This document shows, in pieces, positions 1 through 8,601 of a stretch of DNA of 52,423 nt. Numbering within the stretch: the stretch's first letter is position 1; each line of letters begins with the position of its first letter. A model generated the notes under the pieces. It saw nothing but the letters and a program-made list of their open reading frames with translations, had not been told where the DNA came from and made no database searches. The position numbers and the translations under genes are program-made. The stretch comes from Desmonostoc vinosum HA7617-LM4 (GTDB lineage Bacteria; Cyanobacteriota; Cyanobacteriia; Cyanobacteriales; Nostocaceae), in assembly GCA_019359515.1 (NCBI GenBank), contig JAHHHC010000045.1, positions 1-52,423 on the forward strand, given 5' to 3'.

Positions 1-125
1 CGTAAAGTAGCGATGATACTTAAATTTGATTTAAGTGGAATCAGTAGAGGCGCTTTAAGCGCGCCTAAGAAAGTTCTTTTATGGACTCTTCAGAAATCCC
101 CGTGTCTTCAGACCGGGGAAGCTTA
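1..125 (+). mobile_element. Probable right end of a TnpB-type (IS200/IS605-like) element
   Basis: A GC-rich hairpin at about 99-118 (CCCCG...CGGGG) is followed by GGGGAAGCTTA, which ends at 125. The same 11 bases end the tnpB element at 2809, so both look like right ends of one element type. An open frame runs from base 1 to a TAA at 124-126, but I cannot identify its product with confidence. The element's body lies outside the window. The host sequence resumes inside a toxin gene. Confidence 0.5.
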
Positions 126-126
126 A

Positions 127-357
127 AAGAATTTTCCTATTTGGTCGGCAGAAGTCATGGCGATTATTGATGCTGCTGTAGATGAGCGAGACTTATATGC
201 TCAAAAAGGGTTGAGATTTGAGAAGTTCAAAGGAAAACGAGCAAAACAAGAACAGCGTTCCTTACGTTTAACTGATCAGTGGCGTTTAATCGTGACAGTG
301 GATGAGGATGACCAGGGGAATTCCCTCACAATAATCGACATCGAAGACTACCACTAA
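127..357 (+). pseudogene. higB: 5'-truncated RelE/HigB-type toxin
   Basis: The C-terminal two thirds of a RelE/ParE (HigB-like) mRNA-interferase toxin is readable. The typical core is present: an IIDAA-x-DERDLYA helix, then LRFEKFKGKR, SLRLTDQWRLIV and the terminal IEDYH. The homologous frame extends upstream of the first ATG (157) to 127 and then meets a TAA belonging to the right end of a mobile element. Family members are about 95-105 residues, so roughly 20-30 N-terminal residues are missing. A 66-residue product could start at ATG 157 but would lack the first helices. The gene precedes an intact antitoxin by 26 bases, the usual toxin-first HigBA order. I infer that transposition disrupted the toxin. 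Confidence 0.75.
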
Positions 358-383
358 CATTTATCAGCAGGGGAGACAGCAAT

Positions 384-653
384 ATGAGCCAGAATCTAGC
401 ACCAGCGAGAGTACCAACACCAGGGAAAATTTTAAGTCGAGAATTAGAAGCGCGTGGCTGGACACAGAAAGATTTAGCAGAAATTATGGATCGTCCAGTT
501 CAAACTATCAACGAAATTATCCGAGGAAGTAAGCAAATTACACCTGAGACAGCTATCGAACTTTCCCAAGCTTTGGGTACTTCTCCTGAGTTCTGGACGA
601 ACCTTGAAGCAAAATATCGACTGCATATAGCAGGTAAAGAAATTGATAGCTAG
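384..653 (+). CDS. higA: HigA-family antitoxin, XRE-type HTH
   Basis: An 89-residue DNA-binding antitoxin. Residues about 12-70 form a Cro/C1-type helix-turn-helix: PGKILSRELEARGWTQKDLA, then an RPVQTINEIIRG recognition helix and TAIELSQALGTSPEFWTNLE. This motif is diagnostic of the HigA/VapI group. A purine-rich GGGGAGA lies about 8 bases before the ATG. It should bind the HigB partner and repress its own promoter. Because the upstream toxin is truncated, this antitoxin is probably orphaned, and any promoter it had upstream of the toxin has been replaced by the mobile-element end. Confidence 0.9.
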   Translation: MSQNLAPARVPTPGKILSRELEARGWTQKDLAEIMDRPVQTINEIIRGSKQITPETAIELSQALGTSPEFWTNLEAKYRLHIAGKEIDS

Positions 654-677
654 GTTTGCTCTGACGCAGATTATAAA

Positions 678-1319
678 TTATATAGTATGTCCATACAAAG
701 AAGATGCATCTATCCAAAGTGGTAAATTTAATTTTTCTAAGTGATTGAAACTAGATAAAAGTTGTTGTGGTTTGCCCCAAAGATCCAAATCAAACCAACC
801 ATCATCTTCTTGATTGAGTGGGAGTGATGCCTCAATTATATTGACTGTAATTCCATAAAGCGAAATCAAGTTAGATATAACTGGCGTTTGGTGATAATCT
901 TTCAAAATGCATATTTGTAAACGTAGTCGGTGAGATTGACCAGTATAAACTTGATGGGCTTGATTATTTATAGGTGTTGGTGAATGCAGAAGTTCTCGTT
1001 TATTTATTTCTTGATTTTGGTTAGGAAATAGATGAGAATTATAATTATTCTGCACCATTCCAGTAATACCTAACTGTATTAAATCGATGCCTAATTTTTG
1101 TAAATACAGCAGGCTATTACAGATATGATCTGGATTACCTTGAAATTGCAAGTCAAACCAACCGTAGTTTTCTGTTGTTGTCAGCATTGCAGCCGTAATA
1201 TTAACAGTTACACCATAGCGCGATATCAAACGCGAAATTACGGGTTGTCGCTGATAATGCTGTGGTATACGAATGCGGCTATTAATTGGAGTGGGTTCAG
1301 GAGATTTTTTTGGAAACAT
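678..1319 (-). CDS. Tandem NIL-domain protein
   Basis: A 213-residue soluble protein with two copies of the NIL domain, the ferredoxin-like ligand-sensing domain found at the C-terminus of MetN-type ABC ATPases. The copies are at residues about 16-90 (RIRIPQHYQRQPVISRL...GVTVNITAA...GWFDL) and 128-205 (RLRLQICILKDYHQTPVISNL...GITVNIIEA...GWFDL). A linker of about 35 residues separates them. In cyanobacteria small NIL proteins accompany sulfate and sulfonate uptake genes, which fits the SsuD-like gene upstream on the same strand. It lies downstream of a single-NIL paralogue, separated by about 120 bases of tandem-repeat filler. A role in sensing or regulating sulfur or methionine transport is inference. 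Confidence 0.8.
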   Translation of the reverse strand: MFPKKSPEPTPINSRIRIPQHYQRQPVISRLISRYGVTVNITAAMLTTTENYGWFDLQFQGNPDHICNSLLYLQKLGIDLIQLGITGMVQNNYNSHLFPNQNQEINKRELLHSPTPINNQAHQVYTGQSHRLRLQICILKDYHQTPVISNLISLYGITVNIIEASLPLNQEDDGWFDLDLWGKPQQLLSSFNHLEKLNLPLWIDASSLYGHTI

Positions 1320-1321
1320 GT

Positions 1322-1415
1322 GAATGGGGAATTGGAGTGCTGAGTGCTGAAGCGCGGTAGCGGGGCGTTTAGCCCGTGCTGAGTGAGGAGTGAGGAGTGA
1401 GTGATTAGTAGTTTT
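1322..1415. repeat. Short tandem repeats (STRR-like) and filler
   Basis: Repeated GAGTGCT / GAGTGAG heptamer-like units (gagtgctgagtgctg, then gagtgaggagtgaggagtga). This is typical of Nostoc short tandemly repeated repetitive sequences. It lies between two NIL-domain genes. Confidence 0.6.
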
Positions 1416-1439
1416 TCTCCCTGCCCCTTCATCCCCTGA

Positions 1440-1706
1440 TCACCAAACACTTAAGCTGTTTTCATCCCATATTTGCAGTTGTTTATTCTTCAGATAATTA
1501 ATAGCTGCATCTATATTTATTGTTGTGCCTTGTAAGTCGAGATCAAACCAACCATCACCAACAGCATTTGCACCCAAAATTGCAGCTGTAATATTTACAG
1601 TTAGACTATAATCCGAGACTAGGCGAGAGATAACGGGTTCTTGATGGAAGTTTTTAGGTATTTGTAGGCGAATTCGTTTGTGAACGATTTGATTATTAGT
1701 AACCAT
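1440..1706 (-). CDS. NIL-domain protein
   Basis: An 88-residue single NIL domain: RIRLQIPKNFHQEPVISRLVSDYSL near residues 11-35, then TVNITAAILG and GWFDLDLQGT. It is closely related to both halves of the 213-residue protein that follows, so the local family has expanded by duplication. By analogy with NIL proteins in cyanobacterial sulfate permease operons, it probably senses a sulfur compound or helps an ABC transporter. Its own ABC transporter is not in the window. A tnpB remnant now separates it from the SsuD-like gene it was probably co-transcribed with. Confidence 0.8.
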   Translation of the reverse strand: MVTNNQIVHKRIRLQIPKNFHQEPVISRLVSDYSLTVNITAAILGANAVGDGWFDLDLQGTTINIDAAINYLKNKQLQIWDENSLSVW

Positions 1707-1859
1707 ATCTAAATTACCTAATTTTTCATCGATTTTAACTATAGAAACACACTTGTAAAACTTTATGGGAAAATAGCAGATGGGCGGAAACTACCCAACT
1801 GCTAAATAGGAAGGAGTAAGAACAACTTTGATTAATGGTATTGTTGAATTGGTTCATGA

Positions 1860-2795
1860 ATTGCGGTTGTCAACAAATTTGGCATTTCCCATCAACCTTT
1901 TAATAATGCGCTAGCCGACTACGACGCTAGGATTTTTGCTTTTAGAGAGAAAGACTGGACTGTTAGCCTGACCTTGCTTGAAGATAGAGAACATATCAAA
2001 CTTGATGTGGGCAATTACCAGCGAGGTAAACTTAAAGGCAGGAAACCGACATCGGCTCAACTGTGTAAACATCGGGATGGTTCCTACTACATTCATATTC
2101 AAATTAAAGATGAAGCACCCCAGCCACTTAAACCAAACAACGTTATTGGTGTAGATTTTGGGCGCAGAGATATCGCTGTCACTAGTAATGGGGACAAGTG
2201 GGATGGAAAACAAATCAATAACATTAGAGACAATTTTTCGCGCTGTAGGACTTCCCTCCAAAGAAAAGCGTCGAAAGGCACAAGGTCTACTCGCCGTCGA
2301 GCGAGACAGATTTGGCAACGGCTGTCGGGGCGTGAGAGAAGATTTCAACAATGGCTCAACCATCAAATCAGCTACCGGATTATTCAACAAGCAAAGTCTA
2401 CAAGTGCAATTGTAGCTATCGAAAATCTGACTGGGATTAGGGAGCGTACCAACAAACAACCTAGAAACAAGGTTGAGCGCAGACGCTCTAATTCTTGGTC
2501 GTTTTATCAATTGCGTTCTTTCCTTGAGTACAAGGGTATTAAGGAAGGAGTAGAAGTAATTGCAGTGCCACCAGCATATACAAGCCTTACTTGCCACCAG
2601 TGTTTGCACATTGGCTTGAGGTCTGATAAACGCTTTAAGTGTGGTAACTGCTCTTGGCATGGTGACGCTGATTTGAATGGTGCAAAAATGATTTCTTTAT
2701 TGGGGCAGTCTGTAAGCCTGCCTAGAGGTTCGGGTTATTTGTACTGTGAACTCAGTATAGATAGCTCAGGGCTACTGAAAGCTCCGTCTCTTTAG
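1860..2795 (+). pseudogene. tnpB: TnpB (IS200/IS605 OrfB) RNA-guided nuclease, N-terminally truncated
   Basis: The readable frame runs from just after a TGA at 1857; the first ATG in it is at 1974. It carries the RuvC core of TnpB: GVDFGRRDIAV with the first catalytic Asp, IENLTGIRERTNKQPRN with the catalytic Glu, SNSWSFYQLRSFLEYK, a zinc finger with two CxxC pairs (CHQC...CGNC), and the last catalytic Asp in GDADLNGA. Family members of this type are about 400 residues. The N-terminal third is missing and does not fit in the roughly 150 bases before the next gene, so the element is decayed at its left end. No TnpA is adjacent. It sits on the opposite strand to the surrounding sulfur genes. 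Confidence 0.8.
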
Positions 2796-3900
2796 AGCGG
2801 GGAAGCTTACCAAAGGGACTTAATATTTGTGGTTCTGCTGTTGGCTGATTTTCTAGGGGCAAACGTGGGAAGAGTAATTCTGCTACTCGATATGCTTCTT
2901 CTAAGTGAGGATAACCAGAGAAAATAAAGGTATCGATACCCAACTCAGTATATTCGAGCATTCTTTGAGCAACGGTATCGGGATCGCCTACCAAAGCTGT
3001 CCCAGCACCACCACGCACTAAACCAATTCCTGCCCACAAGTTCGGACTAATTTCTAAAGCTTCTCGACTGCCGTTATGTAGTTCACTCATCCGGTGTTGT
3101 CCTTGGGAGTCCATGCGCGAGTAAGCTTGCTGGGCTTTGGCGATCGCTTTATCATCTACGTAGCGAATCAAATCATTCGCCGCATCCCACGCTTGGCTCT
3201 CAGTCTCCCGCACAATGACGTGTAAACGAATACCAAAACGTAATGTTCTACCTGCTTTTTCCGCTAGTTGGCGTACAGAAGCAATTTTTTGGGCGACTTG
3301 TTCCGGTGGTTCACCCCAAGTAAGATACACATCTACGTGTTTGGCGGCGATTTCTTGAGCAATGGGAGAGGAACCACCAAACCATAAAGGTGGGTAAGGT
3401 TTCTGTACTGGGGGAAATAACAACTTACCACCTTGAATGTTAAGGTAGTTTCCCTGAAAATCAGCAACTTCCTCCCCAGCGATCTGTCGCCACACTGTCA
3501 AAAATTCATCTGTTAATTCGTAGCGATCGTCATGGCAAAGATGCAAACCATCCCCAGCCAATTCTACTGGATCGCCACCCGTGACAACGTTAATCAGCAG
3601 TCTGCCACCAGAAATCCGATCAAATGTTGCTGCCATCCTTGCCGCTACCCCCGGTGACATCAACCCCGGACGTATCGCCACCAAAAACCGCATCCGCTTG
3701 GTGTGTGTCACTAGAGTTGATGCCAAAATCCAGGCATCTTCACAAGAACGCCCTGTAGGTAGTAATGCCCCTGTAAAACCTAAATGATCCACAGCTTGAG
3801 CAATCTGCCGCCAGTAATCAAAGTTGACTACCCGCCCGCCTATCGCAGTACCAAGATAGCGCCCTTCACCGTGAGTGGGAATAAACCAAAGTAACTGCAT
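2752..3900 (-). CDS. ssuD: SsuD-like FMNH2-dependent alkanesulfonate monooxygenase, altered C-terminus
   Basis: A flavin-dependent monooxygenase of the bacterial luciferase-like family that cleaves alkanesulfonates to sulfite and aldehyde using reduced FMN. Visible signatures are the N-terminal [41 protein letters not shown], then [30 protein letters not shown] and a C-terminal [43 protein letters not shown]. Natural sequence runs to about SPFGK. The last 17 or so residues are encoded by the right end of a tnpB element and replace the native tail. The active-site region is intact, so activity may survive. It was probably the first gene of an operon with the two NIL genes. Palindromic motifs lie just upstream. 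A reductase partner is not in the window. Confidence 0.88.
   Translation of the reverse strand: MQLLWFIPTHGEGRYLGTAIGGRVVNFDYWRQIAQAVDHLGFTGALLPTGRSCEDAWILASTLVTHTKRMRFLVAIRPGLMSPGVAARMAATFDRISGGRLLINVVTGGDPVELAGDGLHLCHDDRYELTDEFLTVWRQIAGEEVADFQGNYLNIQGGKLLFPPVQKPYPPLWFGGSSPIAQEIAAKHVDVYLTWGEPPEQVAQKIASVRQLAEKAGRTLRFGIRLHVIVRETESQAWDAANDLIRYVDDKAIAKAQQAYSRMDSQGQHRMSELHNGSREALEISPNLWAGIGLVRGGAGTALVGDPDTVAQRMLEYTELGIDTFIFSGYPHLEEAYRVAELLFPRLPLENQPTAEPQILSPFGKLPRSKETELSVALSYLY
2778..2809 (+). mobile_element. Right end of the tnpB element
   Basis: A hairpin (GCTCCGTCTCTTTAGAGCGGG) followed by GGGGAAGCTTA ending at 2809. The end is the same as at base 125. The boundary falls inside the 3' end of the SsuD-like gene, read on the other strand. 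Confidence 0.6.
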
Positions 3901-3919
3901 TGTCTTTCTATAAGTATAT

Positions 3920-3945
3920 TACGGTAAATTGATAGTTTTGCCGTA
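3920..3945. promoter_or_regulatory. Candidate operator upstream of ssuD
   Basis: An imperfect palindrome: TACGGTAAA, 8-base centre, then TTTGCCGTA. Further half-sites lie at 4011-4019 (TACGGTTAA) and 4105-4113 (TTTGCCGTA). All are within about 220 bases upstream of the start of the SsuD-like gene. A regulator binding here is inference. Confidence 0.4.
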
Positions 3946-4268
3946 TATTTTAGTCACCTTAAGAATATCCCATAGGTCATAGAACAAAGCAATACCTTTA
4001 CAAAATTAAATACGGTTAATCTATCGAATTTAAGTTGTTTACTTCTTGTCGTTTTGAAGCGGATGTGACATACTCAATATCATTAACAACATTATTCCGA
4101 CCGATTTGCCGTATTTTAACCATGTGGAGTTGTGAGAGGCGTCTTCATAGGCTTTGGTATGGGGGAGTAAAGGAGACGCGGGGACGCGGAGACGTGGAGA
4201 GTAACCAATGACAATTCCCCATTACGAATTACAAATTACGAATTACGAATTGCGAATTGGTTTAAATC
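3946..4268. other. Intergenic region with half-sites and tandem repeats
   Basis: No gene is seen. The region holds two TACGG/CCGTA half-sites, GGGGACGCGGAGACG-type repeats at about 4166-4198, and ATTACGA heptamers at about 4221-4258 just before the TPR gene. The divergent promoters of the SsuD-like and TPR genes must lie here. Confidence 0.5.
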
Positions 4269-5519
4269 ATGCTTAAAGATGCACAAGGATTGGTAGTTAC
4301 AACAGATTCAGCAGAAGCGATCGCCGCCATTAATCGTTTTATCAATCAGGCGCTTTTTTATGGCAAACATATAGAAACAACGATTTTAGAGGCAATTAAT
4401 GCCGATCCAACTTGTGCTTTAGCTCATGCCTACGCAGCTACTTATTATCTGTCTCAAGAAAACGGCATCGCTTGGCAGCAAGTGCAACCCCACCTGCAAA
4501 CAGCACAACGGCATTTAGCCAAGATTACGGTTAGAGAACAGCTATATGTGCAGGGAATTTTAGCTTGGGCAAACAAAGAGATTGATGTGGCGATCGCGAT
4601 TCATGAAGAAATTACTGATAAATTTCCTCGTGATTTGATTTCAGTGCAGCAGGGACAATATCATTATTTTTATACAGGTAAAAAAGAAAAATTACTACAA
4701 ATTGCTTATAAAGTCTTATCTAGCAATCTAGAGCATCATTATTTATACGGAATGTTAGCGTTTGGTTTAGAACAATGTCACCAACTAAAAGCAGCAGAAA
4801 ACATTGCTCGTCAGGCGATCGCATTAAATAGGTATGATCCTTGGGCGCATCATGCGATCGCCCATGTCATGGAAACTCAGGGAAGAGTCAATGAGGGTAT
4901 AGCTTGGATGGAGAATTTTGCAGATACTTGGCAAGACTGCAACTCTATGCTCTACACCCACAACTGGTGGCACATTGCCCTGTATTATCTCAAGCTAGGC
5001 GACGTTCGCCAAGTTCTCAGGCTCTACGACACCCAAATTTGGGGATGTGCTAACAAACAATCTCCCAAAGACCAAGTAGGGGCAATTTCGCTCTTATTGA
5101 GGCTAGAATTACGTGGGATAGACGTGGGTAGCCGTTGGCAAAATATCAGCGTTTATTTAGGCGATCGGCTCAATGAACATGCATTACCATTCCAGGACTT
5201 GCATTACATCTATGCAATCACCAAAGCGGGGCGTACCGACTGGGTAAACCAGATGTTACAGAGTATGCAGCAACATGCTTTGGGCATCAATCCTTTCTGG
5301 CGACAGAGTTGGTTAGAGGTAGCAATTCCTGCTGCTAGGGGAATGACAGCTCATGCCAAAGGTGATGTTAACACAGCTGTTGCCGAACTCAAACCTGTTT
5401 TATCGCGCCTATATCAGATTGGAGGTAGTCATGCACAGCGAGTGTTATTTGAGCAAGTTTATCAAAATGCAGTTTTATTAGCACAAAAGCAGAGTTTGGT
5501 TTATCGCATGACTGCGTGA
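4269..5519 (+). CDS. TTC38-like tetratricopeptide repeat protein
   Basis: A 416-residue, all-helical soluble protein. It resembles the TTC38 family in the motifs HAIAHVMETQGRVNEGIAW (about residues 195-213) and YTHNWWHIALYYLKLGD (about 229-245). TPR-like helix pairs extend on either side (AHAYAATYYLSQEN near 55; AENIARQAIALNRYDPWAHH near 178-197). The biochemical role of the family is unknown; protein binding is expected from the fold. No signal peptide or membrane segment is visible. The ATG follows AT-rich heptamer repeats and has no clear Shine-Dalgarno sequence. It stands alone, with its stop running into tandem repeats. Confidence 0.8.
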   Translation: MLKDAQGLVVTTDSAEAIAAINRFINQALFYGKHIETTILEAINADPTCALAHAYAATYYLSQENGIAWQQVQPHLQTAQRHLAKITVREQLYVQGILAWANKEIDVAIAIHEEITDKFPRDLISVQQGQYHYFYTGKKEKLLQIAYKVLSSNLEHHYLYGMLAFGLEQCHQLKAAENIARQAIALNRYDPWAHHAIAHVMETQGRVNEGIAWMENFADTWQDCNSMLYTHNWWHIALYYLKLGDVRQVLRLYDTQIWGCANKQSPKDQVGAISLLLRLELRGIDVGSRWQNISVYLGDRLNEHALPFQDLHYIYAITKAGRTDWVNQMLQSMQQHALGINPFWRQSWLEVAIPAARGMTAHAKGDVNTAVAELKPVLSRLYQIGGSHAQRVLFEQVYQNAVLLAQKQSLVYRMTA

Positions 5520-5650
5520 AGGGGGAGGGGAGTAGGGAGTGGGGAGTAGGGAATTGGGAATGGGGAATTGGGAATTGGGAATTGTTATTTGTCGTTGGTT
5601 ATTCTCCGCGTCCCCGCGTCCCCGCGTCCCCGCGTCCCCAATCCCCAATC
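5516..5650. repeat. STRR tandem repeats
   Basis: Runs of GGGGAGT / GGGAATT heptamer-type units (5520-5585), then four copies of CCGCGTCCC (5605-5640). It separates two convergent genes and shows no coding sign. Confidence 0.75.
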
Positions 5651-5655
5651 CCTAC

Positions 5656-6858
5656 TTACGCTTCATCTAAAGCAGCGATACCGGGTAGTACCTTGCCTTC
5701 AAGTAACTCTAAGCTAGCGCCGCCGCCGGTGGAAATATGGCTCATTTGATCGGCTAAGCCTACCTTCTCAACAGCTGCTACCGAGTCACCGCCGCCGATG
5801 ATGGTGGTTGTGCCAGTTTTGCTAAGTTCAGCGAGGGTATGAGCGATCGCTTCTGTACCTACAGCAAACTTGTCAAACTCAAATACACCCATTGGCCCGT
5901 TCCAAATCACTGTCTTGGTATCTCCAAGGCTCTCTTGGAAGACTTTAACAGAGTCAGGGCCAATATCCAAACCCATCCAACCATCCGGGATATTCTCAAT
6001 GCTGACGGTTTGAGAATTAGCATCAGGAGCAAAATTATCTGCTACTACCACATCTGTGGGCAACAGTAAGCTTACACCACGTTCTTTGGCTTTTGCTTCC
6101 AAAGACTTCGCTAGTTCTAGCTTGTCTTCTTCCACGAGCGATTTACCAACACTCAAACCACGGGCTTTGTAGAATGTGAAAATCATCCCGCCGCCGATGA
6201 TCAGCTTATCGCACTTCTCCAGCAGCGTTTCAATCACGCCAATTTTACTGGAAACTTTAGAACCACCGATAATTGCTGCCAAAGGACGTTGGGGATCTTC
6301 AATTGCGCTTTGCAGGTACTGTAATTCCTTCTCAACCAAATATCCAGCCACAGAAGGACTCAAGAATTTAGTCACACCCTCAGTAGAAGCATGAGCGCGG
6401 TGTGCTGTGCCAAAAGCATCGTTTACATAAAAATCAGCATTGGCTGCCAGTTTTTTGGCAAATTCTGGATCATTTTTTTCCTCTTCTTTGTAGAAGCGGA
6501 CATTTTCGAGTAACAGCACTTGTCCATTTTGTAAAGCTCCCACCTTGGCAGCAACTTCGTCGCCAATAGAGTCATCAGTTTTAATGACTTCTTGCCCCAA
6601 CAGCTCAGAGAGACGCTTAGCAACCGGAGTCAGGCGCAGTTTGTCGTCCACACCTTTAGGACGACCAAAATGGCTTGCTAGAATTACCTTAGCTCCCTTC
6701 TGCGTCAAATCTTGGATGGTTGGCAAAGCTGCACGGATGCGAGTATCGTCTGTGATCTTGCCTTGATCATCTAAGGGCACGTTAAAATCTACCCGCACCA
6801 AGGCACGTTTGCCAGATACATCACTTGCAGATAAATTTGCTAAAGTTTTTTTGGACAC
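5656..6858 (-). CDS. pgk: Phosphoglycerate kinase
   Basis: A full-length 400-residue PGK that interconverts 1,3-bisphosphoglycerate/ADP and 3-phosphoglycerate/ATP in glycolysis and the Calvin cycle. Seen are the substrate-binding RVDFNVPLD near residue 22, SHFGRPKG, the RAHASTEGV segment, a [19 protein letters not shown] hinge region, [12 protein letters not shown] and the C-terminal nucleotide loop [14 protein letters not shown]. The start is GTG at 6856-6858, with a strong AGGAGGG seven bases upstream; no in-frame ATG fits the family start MSKKTLANL. It is divergent from the universal stress gene and appears monocistronic. Confidence 0.97.
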   Translation of the reverse strand: MSKKTLANLSASDVSGKRALVRVDFNVPLDDQGKITDDTRIRAALPTIQDLTQKGAKVILASHFGRPKGVDDKLRLTPVAKRLSELLGQEVIKTDDSIGDEVAAKVGALQNGQVLLLENVRFYKEEEKNDPEFAKKLAANADFYVNDAFGTAHRAHASTEGVTKFLSPSVAGYLVEKELQYLQSAIEDPQRPLAAIIGGSKVSSKIGVIETLLEKCDKLIIGGGMIFTFYKARGLSVGKSLVEEDKLELAKSLEAKAKERGVSLLLPTDVVVADNFAPDANSQTVSIENIPDGWMGLDIGPDSVKVFQESLGDTKTVIWNGPMGVFEFDKFAVGTEAIAHTLAELSKTGTTTIIGGGDSVAAVEKVGLADQMSHISTGGGASLELLEGKVLPGIAALDEA

Positions 6859-6948
6859 AGCCAGACCCTCCTGATTGCCTTTTTGTTATTGTTTTGAAAG
6901 TAGAACCATCAAGATTTTACCGGAGTCAGGGGTGCGTAGGTGAGAGAG

Positions 6949-7356
6949 ATGTTCAAGACAGTTCTATTTCCAATCGATCAAAGCCGAGAAGCGCGGGAAG
7001 CTGCTGATGTAGTTGCAAATATCGTGCAAAAATACAGCAGCCGCTTGGTACTGCTATCTGTAGTAGAGGAACCGCCTCCAGAAGCACCTAGTCCAGATCC
7101 AATGGTGTCACCGGAGATAGTTGCTAAATTACTAGAGAATGCTCAAGTCTTATTTTCTGGGCAAGGAATTCAAGCCGAAGTCTTAGAAAGGCAAGGCAAA
7201 CCAGCATTCACTATCTGCGATGTCGCTGACGAAATCGAGGCCGATTTAATTATCATGGGCTGCCGGGGATTAGGCTTAACTGAAGAGGGAGCAACTGATA
7301 GCGTTACTACCCGCGTGATTAACCTTTCCCCTTGTCCAGTGCTGATTGTGCCTTAA
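6949..7356 (+). CDS. Universal stress protein (UspA family)
   Basis: A 135-residue single Usp domain. It begins MFKTVLFPIDQSREAREAAD and ends with the nucleotide-loop region IIMGCRGLGLTEEG, then SVTTRVINLSPCPVLIVP. The G-x2-G-x9-G(S/T) ATP-binding pattern is only partly kept (GCRGLG...), so ATP binding is uncertain. I prefer ATG 6949, which matches the family start. A GTG at 6940 preceded by AGGGG is an alternative that adds three residues. The gene is divergent from pgk, with about 90 bases between the starts, and is followed by a strong terminator. Confidence 0.88.
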   Translation: MFKTVLFPIDQSREAREAADVVANIVQKYSSRLVLLSVVEEPPPEAPSPDPMVSPEIVAKLLENAQVLFSGQGIQAEVLERQGKPAFTICDVADEIEADLIIMGCRGLGLTEEGATDSVTTRVINLSPCPVLIVP

Positions 7357-7380
7357 TCAGGTTCTCAAATCAACTCTGTG

Positions 7381-7431
7381 AAAAAAGCGATCGCCCTCCA
7401 GATTAGCATTGGTGAAGGCGATCGCTTTTTT
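7381..7431 (+). terminator. Rho-independent terminator built on HIP1
   Basis: A perfect 15-bp inverted repeat AAAAAAGCGATCGCC ... GGCGATCGCTTTTTT with a 21-base loop, 25 bases after the Usp stop. The poly-T run supports intrinsic termination. Both arms contain HIP1. Confidence 0.8.
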
Positions 7432-7472
7432 CGTTTTTTAGCTTCTTTAAATAGTTAAAAGTAATTATAAAA

Positions 7473-7515
7473 AAGCAATCGTCTCTACCAATTGTGGTTA
7501 GCGAAACGATTGCTT
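7473..7515. repeat. Second hairpin downstream of the usp gene
   Basis: A perfect 10-bp inverted repeat AAGCAATCGT / ACGATTGCTT with a 23-base loop. No T-run follows, so it may be a repeat element rather than a terminator. Confidence 0.5.
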
Positions 7516-8130
7516 GTAGCAATTATGTCAGATTAAATCATCTATGATTAATTCTATCCTGAGTTTCAAATATTACTAGCTACCCTGGGATAGATTGGGT
7601 ACATATATCAATAGGTTGAGAATATAGCAGTTTTTGTGAGAACCAAGTAGACCTTAGAGTTAAAACGGTCTTTATCAGCTGTTAAGCATTTAATTTGTGC
7701 GTTGAAACAGCGCGTTTTTGGGGGTTTAACGCCACTTCCTACAACTTTGGGAACCAAAGCAACGCAGTGGCTCCCCAAATGCTGCTGTGTTGGGTTGGAT
7801 AATGAGACATTGGGGTCTTTTTGATTATTTGAAAATGGGGAGTAAAAAGGAGCCACTGCGTTGTGGAGCAAGTGTGGTTTTGGAGGTTTTCCCCATGAAC
7901 AACTCGCGTTGGGGAGGAGCCACTGCGACTGCGGTCTTCTTCCAAGGGGAAACGCTAAGAGCGATAGCGAAGCGGTAGCGAGTCATCGAGCGTTTGGAGT
8001 CTTCACAAGTAGAGCCAGTGACGTTGAGGAGTGGGATAAAATACCTTTTTTTCATATTTTGGTTGTGTTTTTTCGTATACTGCTGTGTTGAACTGGGCAA
8101 TGATACTACGAATTAGTATTACTGCTGCTT
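7516..8130. repeat. Intergenic dispersed-repeat region
   Basis: I see no convincing gene; the short open frames overlap on both strands. A 15-bp inverted repeat CAACGCAGTGGCTCC pairs 7769-7783 with about 7852-7866. The stretch 7915-7990 (GGAGCCACTGCGACTGCGG, GGGGAAACGC, GCGAAGCGGTAGCGAG) resembles small dispersed repeats also met near 27.95 and 39.6 kb. Confidence 0.5.
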
Positions 8131-8601
8131 TCAACTGGCTCTAAATATGCATTCGAGAATTAATTTTTGATTCACCAGCGAATAAGGCTGAATTTCCAAT
8201 GCGCGTTGAAAAGCTTGGATAGCTTCACGATAATTTCCTAAAGCCGCGTAACACAAGCCCATGCCATGAAGCGCACCAAAATGTATTGGATTTAGCTGTA
8301 CGACCATCAGACAATCTGCTAAAGATTTTTGATAATCACCAATACTGTAATAAAGAAAAGCACGCCGATTCCATGCTTCGGCAAAATCTGGTTGATATTG
8401 AATTAAATCGCTTAGTACTGTTTCGGCTTGGGTAACTTCCCCTCCATCCAGTAACTTTTGACTATAATCAATCTTTTCCAGTCCATATATCCCCTTCTGC
8501 TGAAACCAAATCCGCCAAATTTTTCTAGTTGCCTGTTCGCGGATTGTGGCATCGCAATTCTTCAAATCTTCAAGTAAGGAATTGATAGATAAAGAGTCCA
8601 T
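8131..8601 (-). CDS. Small TPR protein
   Basis: A 156-residue protein with about three tetratricopeptide repeats in its C-terminal two thirds: AETVLSDLIQYQPDFAEAWNRRAFLYYSIG (about 57-86), then YQKSLADCLMVVQLNPIHFGALHGMG, then YREAIQAFQRALEIQPYS. The N-terminal 45 residues include IREQATRKIWRIWF, a helix often seen in cyanobacterial TPR proteins. No signal peptide is visible. It is probably a protein-interaction module; no partner can be named. It stands alone, convergent with the repeat region and well separated from both neighbours. Confidence 0.8.
   Translation of the reverse strand: MDSLSINSLLEDLKNCDATIREQATRKIWRIWFQQKGIYGLEKIDYSQKLLDGGEVTQAETVLSDLIQYQPDFAEAWNRRAFLYYSIGDYQKSLADCLMVVQLNPIHFGALHGMGLCYAALGNYREAIQAFQRALEIQPYSLVNQKLILECIFRAS

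Noticed and set aside
1911-2660. 249-residue frame on the minus strand
   Set aside because: It is antisense to the tnpB RuvC and zinc-finger motifs, which are clearly the real coding strand.
7608-8100. Several 60-90 residue frames on both strands
   Set aside because: They overlap each other in a repeat-rich region with inverted repeats and have no ribosome sites or recognisable motifs.
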